18,083 nt of DNA from Candidatus Woykebacteria bacterium RIFCSPLOWO2_01_FULL_43_14 (GTDB taxonomy: Bacteria; Patescibacteriota; Microgenomatia; Woykebacterales; 2-01-FULL-43-14): positions 1-18,083 of the forward strand of contig MHDB01000039.1 of assembly GCA_001816835.1 (NCBI GenBank), in the 5' to 3' direction. Made by a program: the position numbers and the translations under genes. This document shows positions 6,215 to 12,857 of the stretch, piece by piece. Numbering within the stretch: the first letter of the stretch is position 1; every line of letters starts with the position of its first letter. Below the pieces are notes generated by a model, which did not search any database, was not told the DNA's origin, and worked only from the letters and a program-made list of their open reading frames with translations.

Positions 6215-7018
6215 TTATTTTTGGCTAGCCAGCACAAGATTGGAAAGGAGCATCGCCACTGTCATCGGGCCAACTCCACCAGGTACAGGGGTAATAAAAG
6301 AAGACTTGGAACAAACACCCTCAAATTCAACATCACCAACAATTTTTCCATCTCTCTGTCTGGTAATCCCGACATCAATTACCACGACACCATCTTTAAC
6401 CATCTCCGCAGTTATCAAATGCCCAACTCCGGCACAAGAAACTAAAATATCCGCGGCCCGAGTGAAACTTGCCAGATCTTTGGTCTTATCATTGGTCACT
6501 GTCACAGTCGCGTTCTCGTCTAGCAAAAGATTGGCCACAGGCTTACCAACCAAGTCGCTACTCCCCACCACCACCGCATATTTTCCCACCAAAGTTTGGT
6601 TGGAGGAAGTTAGTATTTCCATAACTGCCCGAGGGGTTGCCCCCACGAATTGGGAGCCTTTGGTCAGTCCATCAACATCTTTAGTTCGTTCAATCTGGGA
6701 AAGAACCCGCTCTTTTTTTAAGCCTTTGGGCAGGGGAAGCTGAACGATAATACCCGTTACCGACTTATCATCATTCAAGTTTCGAAGATGCCTGATAATC
6801 TCTCCTTCAGGAACATCTTCTGGAAAATCAAGTACTTCGGCCTCAGCTCCTATCTCACGAGCTGCTTCCACTTTTTTATCGACATAAATTCGGGAGGCCT
6901 GATCCTCACCAATCATAACAATCGCCAGGTGAGGAGCGAGACCAGCTTCCGAAATCGTCTGTTTCAACCGAGCAGTAATGTTTTGGGCGTAAGCTTTACC
7001 ATCAAAAACCGTAGTCAT
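6215..7018 (-). CDS. folD: Bifunctional methylenetetrahydrofolate dehydrogenase/cyclohydrolase FolD
   Basis: FolD interconverts 5,10-methylene- and 10-formyl-tetrahydrofolate using NADP in the cytosol, supplying one-carbon units. The 267-residue protein has the catalytic YxxxK (Y45, K49), the folate-site QLPLP, KDVDG, the Rossmann loop GSSDLVGKP and the C-terminal PVPGGVGPMT signature. It is about 20 residues shorter than E. coli FolD. Between KDVDG and the conserved TP only about 10 residues remain where E. coli has about 19, and PCTP reads GATP, so the loop over the folate pocket is reduced. The ATG abuts the TAA of the upstream glycosyltransferase with no gap and no clear Shine-Dalgarno, so translation is probably coupled. 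It is the last gene of the mutM operon. Confidence 0.93.
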   Translation of the reverse strand: MTTVFDGKAYAQNITARLKQTISEAGLAPHLAIVMIGEDQASRIYVDKKVEAAREIGAEAEVLDFPEDVPEGEIIRHLRNLNDDKSVTGIIVQLPLPKGLKKERVLSQIERTKDVDGLTKGSQFVGATPRAVMEILTSSNQTLVGKYAVVVGSSDLVGKPVANLLLDENATVTVTNDKTKDLASFTRAADILVSCAGVGHLITAEMVKDGVVVIDVGITRQRDGKIVGDVEFEGVCSKSSFITPVPGGVGPMTVAMLLSNLVLASQK

Positions 7019-8257
7019 TTAGCCTAGCCCATTTCTAGTTATGTTAAAAACATACTTCGCCATTTGTCTAAGCTTACCCATATTACCAACCGCTTCGCTA
7101 AAAGTGGACGGGTGGTAGTTATCAATTACGGCCTCATAAAGATCGGTGAGTTTGTCCACATGGTTTTCTAGCGAAAACTGTTTTCTCCCGATTAAGGCTG
7201 AGGCCTCGCCAAAACGTGTTCTTTTCTCCTCATCTTTCAGCAAGCTCAAAGTAGCACTTGCAAAAGCCGTGGGGCTAATCTTGGTTTGGTAACCATTTAT
7301 ATCATCCTTCACTGATTCCAAATAGGCGCTATCTTGCACCGTCACCACCGGTAACCCTGAAACAGTTGCCTCCAACACCACCATTGGGTGAACCTCGCTT
7401 ATGGAAGGGAAAACAAAAATATCCCCGTCAGCATAGACCTTAGGAATCTCAGCCATTGGGATAGGGCCGGTGAAAACAACCCTTTCTGACAAGCCGAGTT
7501 CCTCACTAAGTCTTTGGAGGTTTTCCAAATCAGCCCCTTTACCCACAATAACCAGAGTAGCTTCTTTACTCTTTGAAGCAACTATTTGAAAAGATTTAAG
7601 CAAAAACTCGACATTTTTTTCTTTGGAAACCCGACCTACAAACAGTAAAATTTTACCCCTTATTCCAAATTTTTCTCTTAAATAACCCTTTTTTTGTCCC
7701 GTAAATCTCGCTACATCAACGCTGTTGGGCACCACAAAGACAGGTTTGTGCACGCCATATCGAATCAACTCCTGCCTAATTTTTTCCGAAGGGGCAATAA
7801 TAGCGTCGCACTGATTACCATAAACCCGTGTTAACACTTCAACCACTTTAGGTTTGATCACTTTGCCGTTGAAAATATAATGCAAATATGAAGTCAGCAA
7901 GGTGTGGTAGGTCAGGACGTAAGGGACTCCTTTGGTCTTGGCTAGCTGAAAACCCCAAAGCGAAACGGGGCCGCCGGTGTGGGCGTGGATGAGGTCAAAT
8001 TTGGCAGTAAGCATTTTACGAAATTCTTTGTTGGGCAGAGGGACTACTAGCCGCTGATTAGCGTCCATCTTGCTTAATGCTTTGATTCCCGGAAGCCGGT
8101 GAATATAGCGTGCTGAGTCTCTGTAGCCTTTTATTTCTGGGGCGTAAACATCGACTTTATTCCCTCGACGGGTCAACTCTTCGGCGACGTCGCTGACATA
8201 AGTGACCACCCCATTTAGCTGAGGGTGAAAAGCTTCGGTAAACATTCCTATTTTCAT
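7019..8257 (-). CDS. GT4-family glycosyltransferase, similar in layout to diacylglycerol glucosyltransferases
   Basis: This 412-residue GT-B enzyme has the N-terminal acceptor domain with TEAFHPQLNGV (7-17) and HAHTGG (91-96), and a C-terminal donor domain with FVGRVSKEKN (about 206-215) and the EX7E pair E288/E296 in SEVHPMVVLEA. GT4 enzymes transfer sugars from nucleotide donors with retention of configuration. The blocks around residues 7-17 and 115-128 (LTYHTLLTSYLHYI) resemble bacterial monoglucosyl-diacylglycerol synthases, so a membrane glycolipid product is possible; substrate choice is inference. It starts 15 bases after the preceding glycosyltransferase and directly abuts folD, so it is an operon member. 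No strong Shine-Dalgarno is visible. Confidence 0.85.
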   Translation of the reverse strand: MKIGMFTEAFHPQLNGVVTYVSDVAEELTRRGNKVDVYAPEIKGYRDSARYIHRLPGIKALSKMDANQRLVVPLPNKEFRKMLTAKFDLIHAHTGGPVSLWGFQLAKTKGVPYVLTYHTLLTSYLHYIFNGKVIKPKVVEVLTRVYGNQCDAIIAPSEKIRQELIRYGVHKPVFVVPNSVDVARFTGQKKGYLREKFGIRGKILLFVGRVSKEKNVEFLLKSFQIVASKSKEATLVIVGKGADLENLQRLSEELGLSERVVFTGPIPMAEIPKVYADGDIFVFPSISEVHPMVVLEATVSGLPVVTVQDSAYLESVKDDINGYQTKISPTAFASATLSLLKDEEKRTRFGEASALIGRKQFSLENHVDKLTDLYEAVIDNYHPSTFSEAVGNMGKLRQMAKYVFNITRNGLG

Positions 8258-8272
8258 AAAACTACTGGTACT

Positions 8273-9433
8273 TCATGTTTTGTTTTCCAACAAACTTCTG
8301 TATAACTCAACATACTTTTCAGCCGTATACTTAAGACCATGGGCCTGGACTTGGAGATAGGAGTTTTTCCCAAAAACTTCCAAATCCCCTTTTCCCAGTA
8401 AAGTAATTATCTTGTTGGCTAAATCTATTTTATCATATTTGGTGAACGTGAAACCGTTTTTAGGTTGCCCAACCAGTTCCGGCAGAGCGCCGGCTCTGGC
8501 TACGATTATAGGCAATGAATATGCCATGGCCTCCATGACAGAAAGTCCTTGGAGCTCCTGAGCAGAAGGCATCACAAATACGCTAGCAGCTTGATAGTAA
8601 AGTTTCATCTCCTCATCTGAGATAAATCCAGTAAAACTAACGCTGCCTGAAATACCCTCTTTCTTAGAAGTAGTCACGAGAGTATTTTTCATCGGGCCAT
8701 CGCCCACAAAAACAAATTTTGCTTCAGGAATTTCGGAGACGACCTTTTTCACTGCTCCCAATAAGACCTCAGGACTTTTCTCGTGATGAAGTCTTCCCAC
8801 ATAGAGTATAACTTTTTGGTTCTCTAAACTTAGTTTCCTAAGAGCTTCTTTTTGACTATATTGACGCCCGTATTCACTCAAGTCTAGGCCATTGGAAATA
8901 CGTACGGCTTGCCTAACCCTAAAGCGCTTGGTCAGCTGGGCTAAAGCGTAGACACTCGGTGCAGTAACGGCGCTAACATTTTCGGCAAAAAGGCCAATCC
9001 ATCTCCAGAACAAAGCACCAAAGAACGCATTAAACGGCCAAATGGGCAGAAACTGATTGACGTTTTCCGGCAAGGCGTGAAGAGTGAAAACAAGAGGAAT
9101 CCGGCGTTTTCGGGCCTCTGTCAAAGAAGCCCAACCTAGACCAGTGGTCAACTCAATATGGACCACGTCCGGCTTTTCGACATCAATAATTTCCTTTACT
9201 CGGCTACCAAAAAAGGCTACAAAAGGAGCATGTTGATAAAGCGGTAACGTAATATTTCGCAAACGATATATCTTTACTTTTTTAGCGTGTTCTACTAAGT
9301 TTACCTTACCACCGGCAAGCACAACCACCTCAACACCGCGTTCGACTAGAGACTCAGCCAAACTCGAAACTGCTCTCTGAACACCCCCAAAACCTTCAGG
9401 AGGGTACAAATCACATACTAACAATATCTTCAT
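8273..9433 (-). CDS. GT4-family glycosyltransferase
   Basis: This 386-residue GT-B glycosyltransferase starts MKILLVCDLYPPEGFGGVQR, with the typical glycine-rich acceptor-side loop. The donor domain carries YVGRLHHEKS (about 211-220) and the EX7E pair E293/E301 in QELQGLSVMEA. It likely transfers a sugar from a nucleotide donor to a cell-envelope glycan or lipid; acceptor and sugar cannot be told. ATG 9433 is chosen because the family N-terminus begins there; an upstream in-frame ATG at 9472 would overlap mutM. The gap to mutM is 17 bases, indicating one operon. A TATAAT (9450-9455) overlapping the mutM stop could serve as an extra internal promoter. Confidence 0.85.
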   Translation of the reverse strand: MKILLVCDLYPPEGFGGVQRAVSSLAESLVERGVEVVVLAGGKVNLVEHAKKVKIYRLRNITLPLYQHAPFVAFFGSRVKEIIDVEKPDVVHIELTTGLGWASLTEARKRRIPLVFTLHALPENVNQFLPIWPFNAFFGALFWRWIGLFAENVSAVTAPSVYALAQLTKRFRVRQAVRISNGLDLSEYGRQYSQKEALRKLSLENQKVILYVGRLHHEKSPEVLLGAVKKVVSEIPEAKFVFVGDGPMKNTLVTTSKKEGISGSVSFTGFISDEEMKLYYQAASVFVMPSAQELQGLSVMEAMAYSLPIIVARAGALPELVGQPKNGFTFTKYDKIDLANKIITLLGKGDLEVFGKNSYLQVQAHGLKYTAEKYVELYRSLLENKT

Positions 9434-9450
9434 GGGCTTTACATTTTGTA

Positions 9451-10305
9451 TTATAGCTGGCATTTTGGGCAAAAGAAGGTTCCCCTTCCTCCAAGAGCAA
9501 TACGTTCAATTTTTGCCCCACATGTTTCGCAAGGTTTACCCTTTCGTCTGTAAACTACAGCGTAATCCATAAATTTACCTTTTTCTCCAAACGCGTTGAC
9601 ATAAGTTTGGTCGCTCGCTCCACCAGCTTTAATCCCGACCTCCAAAACATTTTTCACCTGCTTAAATAACTCTTTCATTTGTTCCTCGCTTAACTCAGCC
9701 ACTTTTTTTCGAGGGTCAATATTCGCTTTAAAAAGTGCTTCGTTAGCATATATATTGCCAACACCAGCTAAAAACTTTTGATCGAGTAACAATTGTTTAA
9801 TTTTCATGGTTTTGCGCTTTTTTAGTCTAGTTATAAAATTCTCCAGAGTGAGGTCGGGGTCAAAAGGCTCTGGACCAAATTCAGATAGAATTCGGGTGTG
9901 TTCTACATCATTTGTAGGCAGGATCTTGATATACCCAAACTTGCGCAGATCGTTGAAATACAGTTTAGCGCCATTATCAAAAGTAAAAATCACATGAGTG
10001 GATTTATTAGGAGTTGATTTCTTTAGCGGTGGGAGAGGTTTATCTTGATAGGTTTTAGATGAATTGTCCTGGTAGAGCAGTTGACCAGTCATCTTCAGGT
10101 GAATCAAAACAGTTCGACCGTTATTTAGGTCTATTTCTATTAACTTGGCTCGTCTTCTAACCTCAACTACTTTTGTTTTGATTAGTTCCTCTGATTTGCC
10201 TATTACCATCTTTGGAGTATCTAGCCAAAAATCAGTGATGGTAAGACCTACTAACACTTCACCTAACTGTCTCTTAATAGTTTCAACTTCAGGTAATTCC
10301 GGCAT
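9451..10305 (-). CDS. mutM: Formamidopyrimidine-DNA glycosylase MutM (Fpg)
   Basis: Fpg removes 8-oxoguanine and ring-opened purines and nicks the DNA by beta/delta elimination. The 284-residue protein has the catalytic N-terminus MPELPEVET (P2 nucleophile, E3), K54, the HLKM loop with M72, the LRKFG loop (R121, F123) that fills the gap left by the flipped base, GVGNIYANEALF with N184, the helix-two-turn-helix region, and the C-terminal zinc finger C259-C262-C279-C282 with R274. All key residues are present. It differs at many positions from the second copy at 11872-12720. It leads a minus-strand operon with two glycosyltransferases and folD, a grouping with no obvious shared pathway. Its ATG lies 6 bases after an extended -10 box, which points to a leaderless transcript. 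Confidence 0.95.
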   Translation of the reverse strand: MPELPEVETIKRQLGEVLVGLTITDFWLDTPKMVIGKSEELIKTKVVEVRRRAKLIEIDLNNGRTVLIHLKMTGQLLYQDNSSKTYQDKPLPPLKKSTPNKSTHVIFTFDNGAKLYFNDLRKFGYIKILPTNDVEHTRILSEFGPEPFDPDLTLENFITRLKKRKTMKIKQLLLDQKFLAGVGNIYANEALFKANIDPRKKVAELSEEQMKELFKQVKNVLEVGIKAGGASDQTYVNAFGEKGKFMDYAVVYRRKGKPCETCGAKIERIALGGRGTFFCPKCQL

Positions 10306-10311
10306 AGTAAA

Positions 10312-10320
10312 ATTTTAACA
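10312..10320 (-). promoter_or_regulatory. Extended -10 promoter of mutM (leaderless start)
   Basis: On the minus strand TGTTAAAAT is an extended -10 (TGnTAAAAT) with its last base 6 bases before the ATG. Transcription would begin at or next to the A of ATG, and there is no Shine-Dalgarno. No -35 box at 16-18 bases was found, in keeping with an extended -10 promoter. Confidence 0.55.
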
Positions 10321-10353
10321 CATCCTAGGAAGAACTCATTGAAAGGTGCCGGG

Positions 10354-10387
10354 AAAAAAGAAAACCGCCTGAGTGATTCTCAAGTGG
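10354..10387 (-). terminator. Terminator-like hairpin upstream of mutM
   Basis: On the minus strand CCACTTGAG/CTCAGGCGG (one mismatch, one G-U pair, 5-base loop) is followed by TTTTCTTTTTT. The descending arm and T run (GGCGGTTTTCTTTT) match the terminator at 5867-5899. It probably shields mutM from transcription coming from the genes to its right. Confidence 0.6.
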
Positions 10388-10409
10388 CTAGTCACAAATA
10401 TTTACTCAC

Positions 10410-10440
10410 ACCTGGTGTGCTTTAGGTTCGCACATCAGGT
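10410..10440. other. Long hairpin in the 10388-10467 gap
   Basis: ACCTGGTGTGC (10410-10420) and GCACATCAGGT (10430-10440) pair over 11 bp with one G-T pair and a 9-base loop. CACACC-T-GGTGTG within the left arm offers a competing fold. The hairpin lies between two minus-strand terminators and no reading frame or promoter explains it. Confidence 0.4.
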
Positions 10441-10467
10441 AACGTCAGCGTTTCTAACCTAGGGCAT

Positions 10468-10501
10468 AAAAAAGAACACCCCTAGAGTAACTCCAAGGGT
10501 G
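10468..10501 (-). terminator. Rho-independent terminator after the two overlapping membrane genes
   Basis: On the minus strand CACCCTTGGAG/CTCTAGGGGTG forms an 11-bp stem (two G-U pairs) with a TTA loop, followed by TTCTTTTTT. It begins 2 bases after the stop codon of the gene at 10503-10883. Confidence 0.75.
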
Positions 10502-10502
10502 G

Positions 10503-10883
10503 TTAGTCGTCTCCCAAAAATTCTCCGGATCTTTCCCAGGCCTCAAGCAGCCCTTTCCAGCTTAGTCCGCAGGACTTGGCAACGGCAAAGATTGTACCTA
10601 CTAAGCTCAACAACCAAAGGGAGACAATCACTCCTAAGTTGTTTACTACATACAAAACCCAACCTGAGTTACCTCCAAAGGCTATGAGATAAATAGCCAA
10701 TGCAAAGACACCCACAAGATGGGCCATTAACCCAGAGGCTGATTGTGAAGCTACTTTGGGAGCCCGCACACCCAATGCCAACAGAATAACCAAAGTTATC
10801 AGCGGGTGCAGCGTTCCTAAGTAAGGAGCTAAGATTACTACAATTGGGTAAGCGTATTTCCCCAACCCAGCTTTAACCTTCAT
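10503..10883 (-). CDS. Hypothetical integral membrane protein, 126 residues
   Basis: I do not recognise the family. From ATG 10883 the protein has 126 residues with three or four hydrophobic segments (about 10-38, 51-70, 75-101) and a charged C-terminal tail ending EFLGDD. The start overlaps the end of the upstream gene by 11 bases, so coupled translation is likely; earlier in-frame ATGs at 10895 and 10919 cannot be excluded. A strong terminator follows directly. The overlapping partner is also a membrane protein, suggesting a two-subunit complex, which is inference only. Confidence 0.6.
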   Translation of the reverse strand: MKVKAGLGKYAYPIVVILAPYLGTLHPLITLVILLALGVRAPKVASQSASGLMAHLVGVFALAIYLIAFGGNSGWVLYVVNNLGVIVSLWLLSLVGTIFAVAKSCGLSWKGLLEAWERSGEFLGDD

Positions 10884-11211
10884 AAAGCAACCCATCAAGA
10901 GCTGAAGTGACCCCAACATCGTAAACTAGCCAAACTAGACCTATTACCCAAATCCACCAAACTGGAACAGTGTGATAAGTAAACCAGTTTACCAGAATTG
11001 CAACTAGCCCAACTACAACCACAAGAATCAGGTTGACAAAGTGACCGCCAAGGCAAATAGTAAAGTTAAAGCCATCACTCTGGTGTCCCTCTCCAGACTT
11101 TCGACTGCTTGCCCTTATCCTTAAGTATGCGAGTTCGACCCAAAACAGGGGTGGAAAAAGAAACTCGATTAGGGTCCCAAGAACCTTTAGGCCAATCCGC
11201 AGTACTTTCAA
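10873..11211 (-). CDS. Hypothetical membrane protein, 112 residues
   Basis: The family is unknown. The 112-residue protein has three hydrophobic segments (about 9-29, 57-77 and 83-103), the last rich in tryptophan (VPVWWIWVIGLVWLVY). The start is TTG at 11211, supported by GGGAGA about 9 bases upstream (11221-11226) and by a good promoter at 11237-11265. It overlaps the next gene by 11 bases and forms a two-gene unit with it. It is read divergently from the toxin-antitoxin pair, and the two promoters are back to back. Confidence 0.6.
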   Translation of the reverse strand: MKVLRIGLKVLGTLIEFLFPPLFWVELAYLRIRASSRKSGEGHQSDGFNFTICLGGHFVNLILVVVVGLVAILVNWFTYHTVPVWWIWVIGLVWLVYDVGVTSALDGLLYEG

Positions 11212-11236
11212 TTCTTAGACTCTCCCTTTCGCAAGC

Positions 11237-11265
11237 AGTATATTCCTAAGATACAATGAGTGCAA
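11237..11265 (-). promoter_or_regulatory. Promoter of the two membrane genes
   Basis: On the minus strand TTGCAC (11260-11265), 17 bases, TATACT (11237-11242). Its -35 box lies 5 bases from the -35 box of the divergent antitoxin promoter, so one bound protein could affect both. Confidence 0.55.
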
Positions 11266-11270
11266 CTGAA

Positions 11271-11301
11271 TTGACAAAGTGCTCGCTTAAACGTACACTT
11301 T
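11271..11301 (+). promoter_or_regulatory. Promoter and candidate operator of the toxin-antitoxin pair
   Basis: TTGACA (11271-11276), 17 bases, TACACT (11294-11299), then exactly 6 bases to the antitoxin ATG with no Shine-Dalgarno, so a leaderless transcript is expected. An inverted repeat AAAGTG (11276-11281) / CACTTT (11296-11301) spans the space between the boxes. Antitoxins of this type usually repress their own operon, so it is a reasonable operator candidate. Confidence 0.6.
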
Positions 11302-11305
11302 ATCT

Positions 11306-11590
11306 ATGACTAAAACTTTACCGGTCACTCAAGCAAGAAAAGATTTATTAAAACTCGTTGATCAGGTAGACGATGAATATACACGCCTAGACTTGACTAA
11401 AAACGGTAAAGTGAAAGCCTCTCTTATTTCCCCTGACTACTTAGACTCTTTAGAGGAAACAATTTACTCTCTAAGTCACTCTCTTAAAGATATTAAAAGA
11501 GCTGAAAAGAATATCGCCAAAGGTGATCTAGTTAACCTTGAGGATCTCAAAGGCGATCTAGCCAAACGATTAAAGAGTCATGCCGGCTAA
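11306..11590 (+). CDS. Antitoxin of the Phd/YefM type
   Basis: This 94-residue protein begins TKTLPVTQARKDLLKLVDQV and continues with a KNGKVKASLISPDYLDSLEE block, the layout of Phd/YefM antitoxins: an N-terminal DNA-binding dimer domain (about 1-55) and a charged C-terminal part (56-94) that would wrap the toxin. It overlaps the RelE-type toxin gene by 11 bases, the usual antitoxin-first order. It should neutralise the toxin and repress the operon. RelB-type antitoxins share this gene order, but the N-terminal block fits Phd/YefM better. Confidence 0.8.
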   Translation: MTKTLPVTQARKDLLKLVDQVDDEYTRLDLTKNGKVKASLISPDYLDSLEETIYSLSHSLKDIKRAEKNIAKGDLVNLEDLKGDLAKRLKSHAG

Positions 11591-11837
11591 ACTGTTAGTA
11601 GTCGAAAAACCCGTTCGAAAACAACTGCTAAAGTTACCCACCTCAGTACATGTCAGAATTATCAAAGCCTTAGATGCTATTAAATCTAACCCCGTTGCAG
11701 GTTCCAAATTAAAGGGGCAGCTGGGTAGCTACTATAAATACCGCATGGGTGATTACCGAATTATCTATTTATTTGATACTAAACAAAGCATCGTTAGTGT
11801 GGTCAAGATCGAGAACCGACAAGGCGTCTACAAGTAG
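11580..11837 (+). CDS. RelE/ParE-superfamily toxin, RelE-like
   Basis: The 85-residue protein matches the RelE/YoeB/ParE fold, with an N-terminal helix pair containing RKQLLKLP and the C-terminal block YKYRMGDYRIIYLFD followed by IENRQGVYK. R60, R80 and Y84 line up with the E. coli RelE residues R61, R81 and Y87 used to cut mRNA in the ribosomal A site, so an RNase activity is more likely than a ParE gyrase poison; this rests on those residues only. Usual family members read GHRxxVY where this one reads ENRQGVY. The start overlaps the antitoxin gene. The gene ends 34 bases from convergent mutM2 with no evident terminator. Confidence 0.82.
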   Translation: MPAKLLVVEKPVRKQLLKLPTSVHVRIIKALDAIKSNPVAGSKLKGQLGSYYKYRMGDYRIIYLFDTKQSIVSVVKIENRQGVYK

Positions 11838-11871
11838 ACACCTGGGAAGTGAACATTAGCGACACCTTAAG

Positions 11872-12720
11872 TTAACCAAACAAACTCAGTTGGGACTCAG
11901 GCTGACAAGTTGCACAGTAATGAGTTCGACGACCTGCTATTTCGGTCTGGACAATAGGATTTTTGCAAACAGGGCAAGGCTTCCCCCCTTGTCCATAACA
12001 AACTAAGTATTTTTGGTTTTGTCCTGGAGCCCCTTGAGTATCATAGTAACTCTCTATCGAAGTTCCGCCGTGATCTATACCGCTTTGAAGAACTTCTTGA
12101 ATCGACCTCAGTAAATCGGCTGACTCTTGCGTGTTTAACTCAGCTGGTTTTCGCAAGGGCGAAATTTTGGCTTTAAATAAGGCCTCATCAGCGTAGATAT
12201 TTCCCACTCCCGCAATGAGACTTTGGTCTAGGATTGTATCCTTTATCCGAGGCAGTTTCGCACTAGTCACAATCGGGTGGAAGTCATCAGCACCTAAAGA
12301 AAACGGCTCCGGGCCGAGTTTGCTGCTAATCTCTTGAACCTCGTCTTCTGAGAGCAGCCTAATATCAGCAATATTGCTTTTGTCAAAAAACCTGAGAGTT
12401 GTCCCATCATCAAGGCTCAAACTAAACCGATGGGTATGATCAGCTGGTGGTGAGAAAGAATTATTGGTAATTAATCTTCCATATATTTTAAGATGGAACA
12501 CCAAGTAATTATTATCATTTAGGGTAATTATTAAGTACTTACCAAGGCGGTTAATTTCGGTTATCCTTCTGCCCGGCAGCAGACTTTCCAAATCCAATTT
12601 ATTCCGAAACCTGAGAGTATTGCCAAAATCTGGGTGGAAGAAAACGCTTTTTATTGTCTTCCCAACTAGTTTTGGCTGTAGTTGTAATTTGAGCGTCTCG
12701 ACTTCAGGTAACTCCGGCAT
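11872..12720 (-). CDS. Second, divergent Fpg/MutM-family DNA glycosylase
   Basis: The 282-residue protein keeps the Fpg core: MPELPEVET (P2, E3), K61, GVGNIYADEALF with N174, and a zinc finger C249-C252-C269-C272 with R264/R265. It lacks the residues that fill the gap after base flipping: the loop reads HLKIYGRL (I79 in place of Met), and the segment aligned to LRKFG in copy 1 reads KSNIA (114-118). Loss of this triad is seen in some Fpg2-type proteins and suggests different lesion recognition or weaker activity. The N-terminus is Fpg-like, not the MPEGPE of Nei. The ATG lies 6 bases after an extended -10 box with no Shine-Dalgarno. It is convergent with the toxin gene. Confidence 0.88.
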   Translation of the reverse strand: MPELPEVETLKLQLQPKLVGKTIKSVFFHPDFGNTLRFRNKLDLESLLPGRRITEINRLGKYLIITLNDNNYLVFHLKIYGRLITNNSFSPPADHTHRFSLSLDDGTTLRFFDKSNIADIRLLSEDEVQEISSKLGPEPFSLGADDFHPIVTSAKLPRIKDTILDQSLIAGVGNIYADEALFKAKISPLRKPAELNTQESADLLRSIQEVLQSGIDHGGTSIESYYDTQGAPGQNQKYLVCYGQGGKPCPVCKNPIVQTEIAGRRTHYCATCQPESQLSLFG

Positions 12721-12726
12721 TGCTAT

Positions 12727-12735
12727 ATTTTACCA
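12727..12735 (-). promoter_or_regulatory. Extended -10 promoter of the second mutM paralog (leaderless start)
   Basis: On the minus strand TGGTAAAAT is an extended -10 whose last base lies exactly 6 bases before the ATG, the same layout as the first mutM. No Shine-Dalgarno is present. Confidence 0.55.
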
Positions 12736-12736
12736 A

Positions 12737-12857
12737 ACCACCCTTCGCTAAAGCTATGGAGTGGTTGGCCTGAAGGTTACCACACTTCGCAGGGAGCTTC
12801 GCGTGGTTGGCCTGAAGGCCAAAAAGAAACCGCCTAGTATAAACATACTAAACGGCT
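12737..12857. repeat. Structured intergenic repeat, tandem copies B1 and B2
   Basis: Two adjacent 42-base units (12737-12778 and 12779-12820) each hold ACCAC...GTGGT around a CTTCGC...AGCT core, then TGGCCTGAAGG. In B2 the second part closes as the hairpin TTGGCC-TGAA-GGCCAA and runs into AAAAAGAAACCGCC and a terminator. Copy A after clpB has the same order with other stem bases (CCCC/GGGG and GTCCGCC/GGCGGAC). B1 looks more decayed than B2. Confidence 0.6.
12822..12855 (-). terminator. Rho-independent terminator of the 146-residue membrane gene
   Basis: On the minus strand CCGTTTAGTAT/ATACTAGGCGG forms an 11-bp stem with two G-U pairs and a GTTT loop, followed by TTTCTTTTT. Because of the G-U pairs it folds fully only in the minus-strand RNA. 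It starts one base after the stop codon. Confidence 0.75.

Noticed and set aside
6240..6743. 167-codon open frame on the plus strand opposite folD
   Set aside because: Low-complexity Ser/Thr/Pro translation antisense to a clear folD; no start signals.
10388..10467. Possible tRNA in the hairpin-rich gap
   Set aside because: Only one stem-loop fits. There is no acceptor stem, D arm or anticodon arm in cloverleaf spacing.
11838..11871. Terminator between the toxin gene and the second mutM
   Set aside because: No stem with a T run on either strand could be found in the 34 bases between the convergent stops.
11872..12720. Second glycosylase as endonuclease VIII (Nei)
   Set aside because: The N-terminus is MPELPEVE and the GVGNIYADEALF block is Fpg-like; Nei proteins start MPEGPE.
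12737..12820. Possible CRISPR fragment from the 42-base tandem repeat
   Set aside because: The units abut without spacers, differ in sequence, and are hairpin elements also found after clpB; no cas genes.
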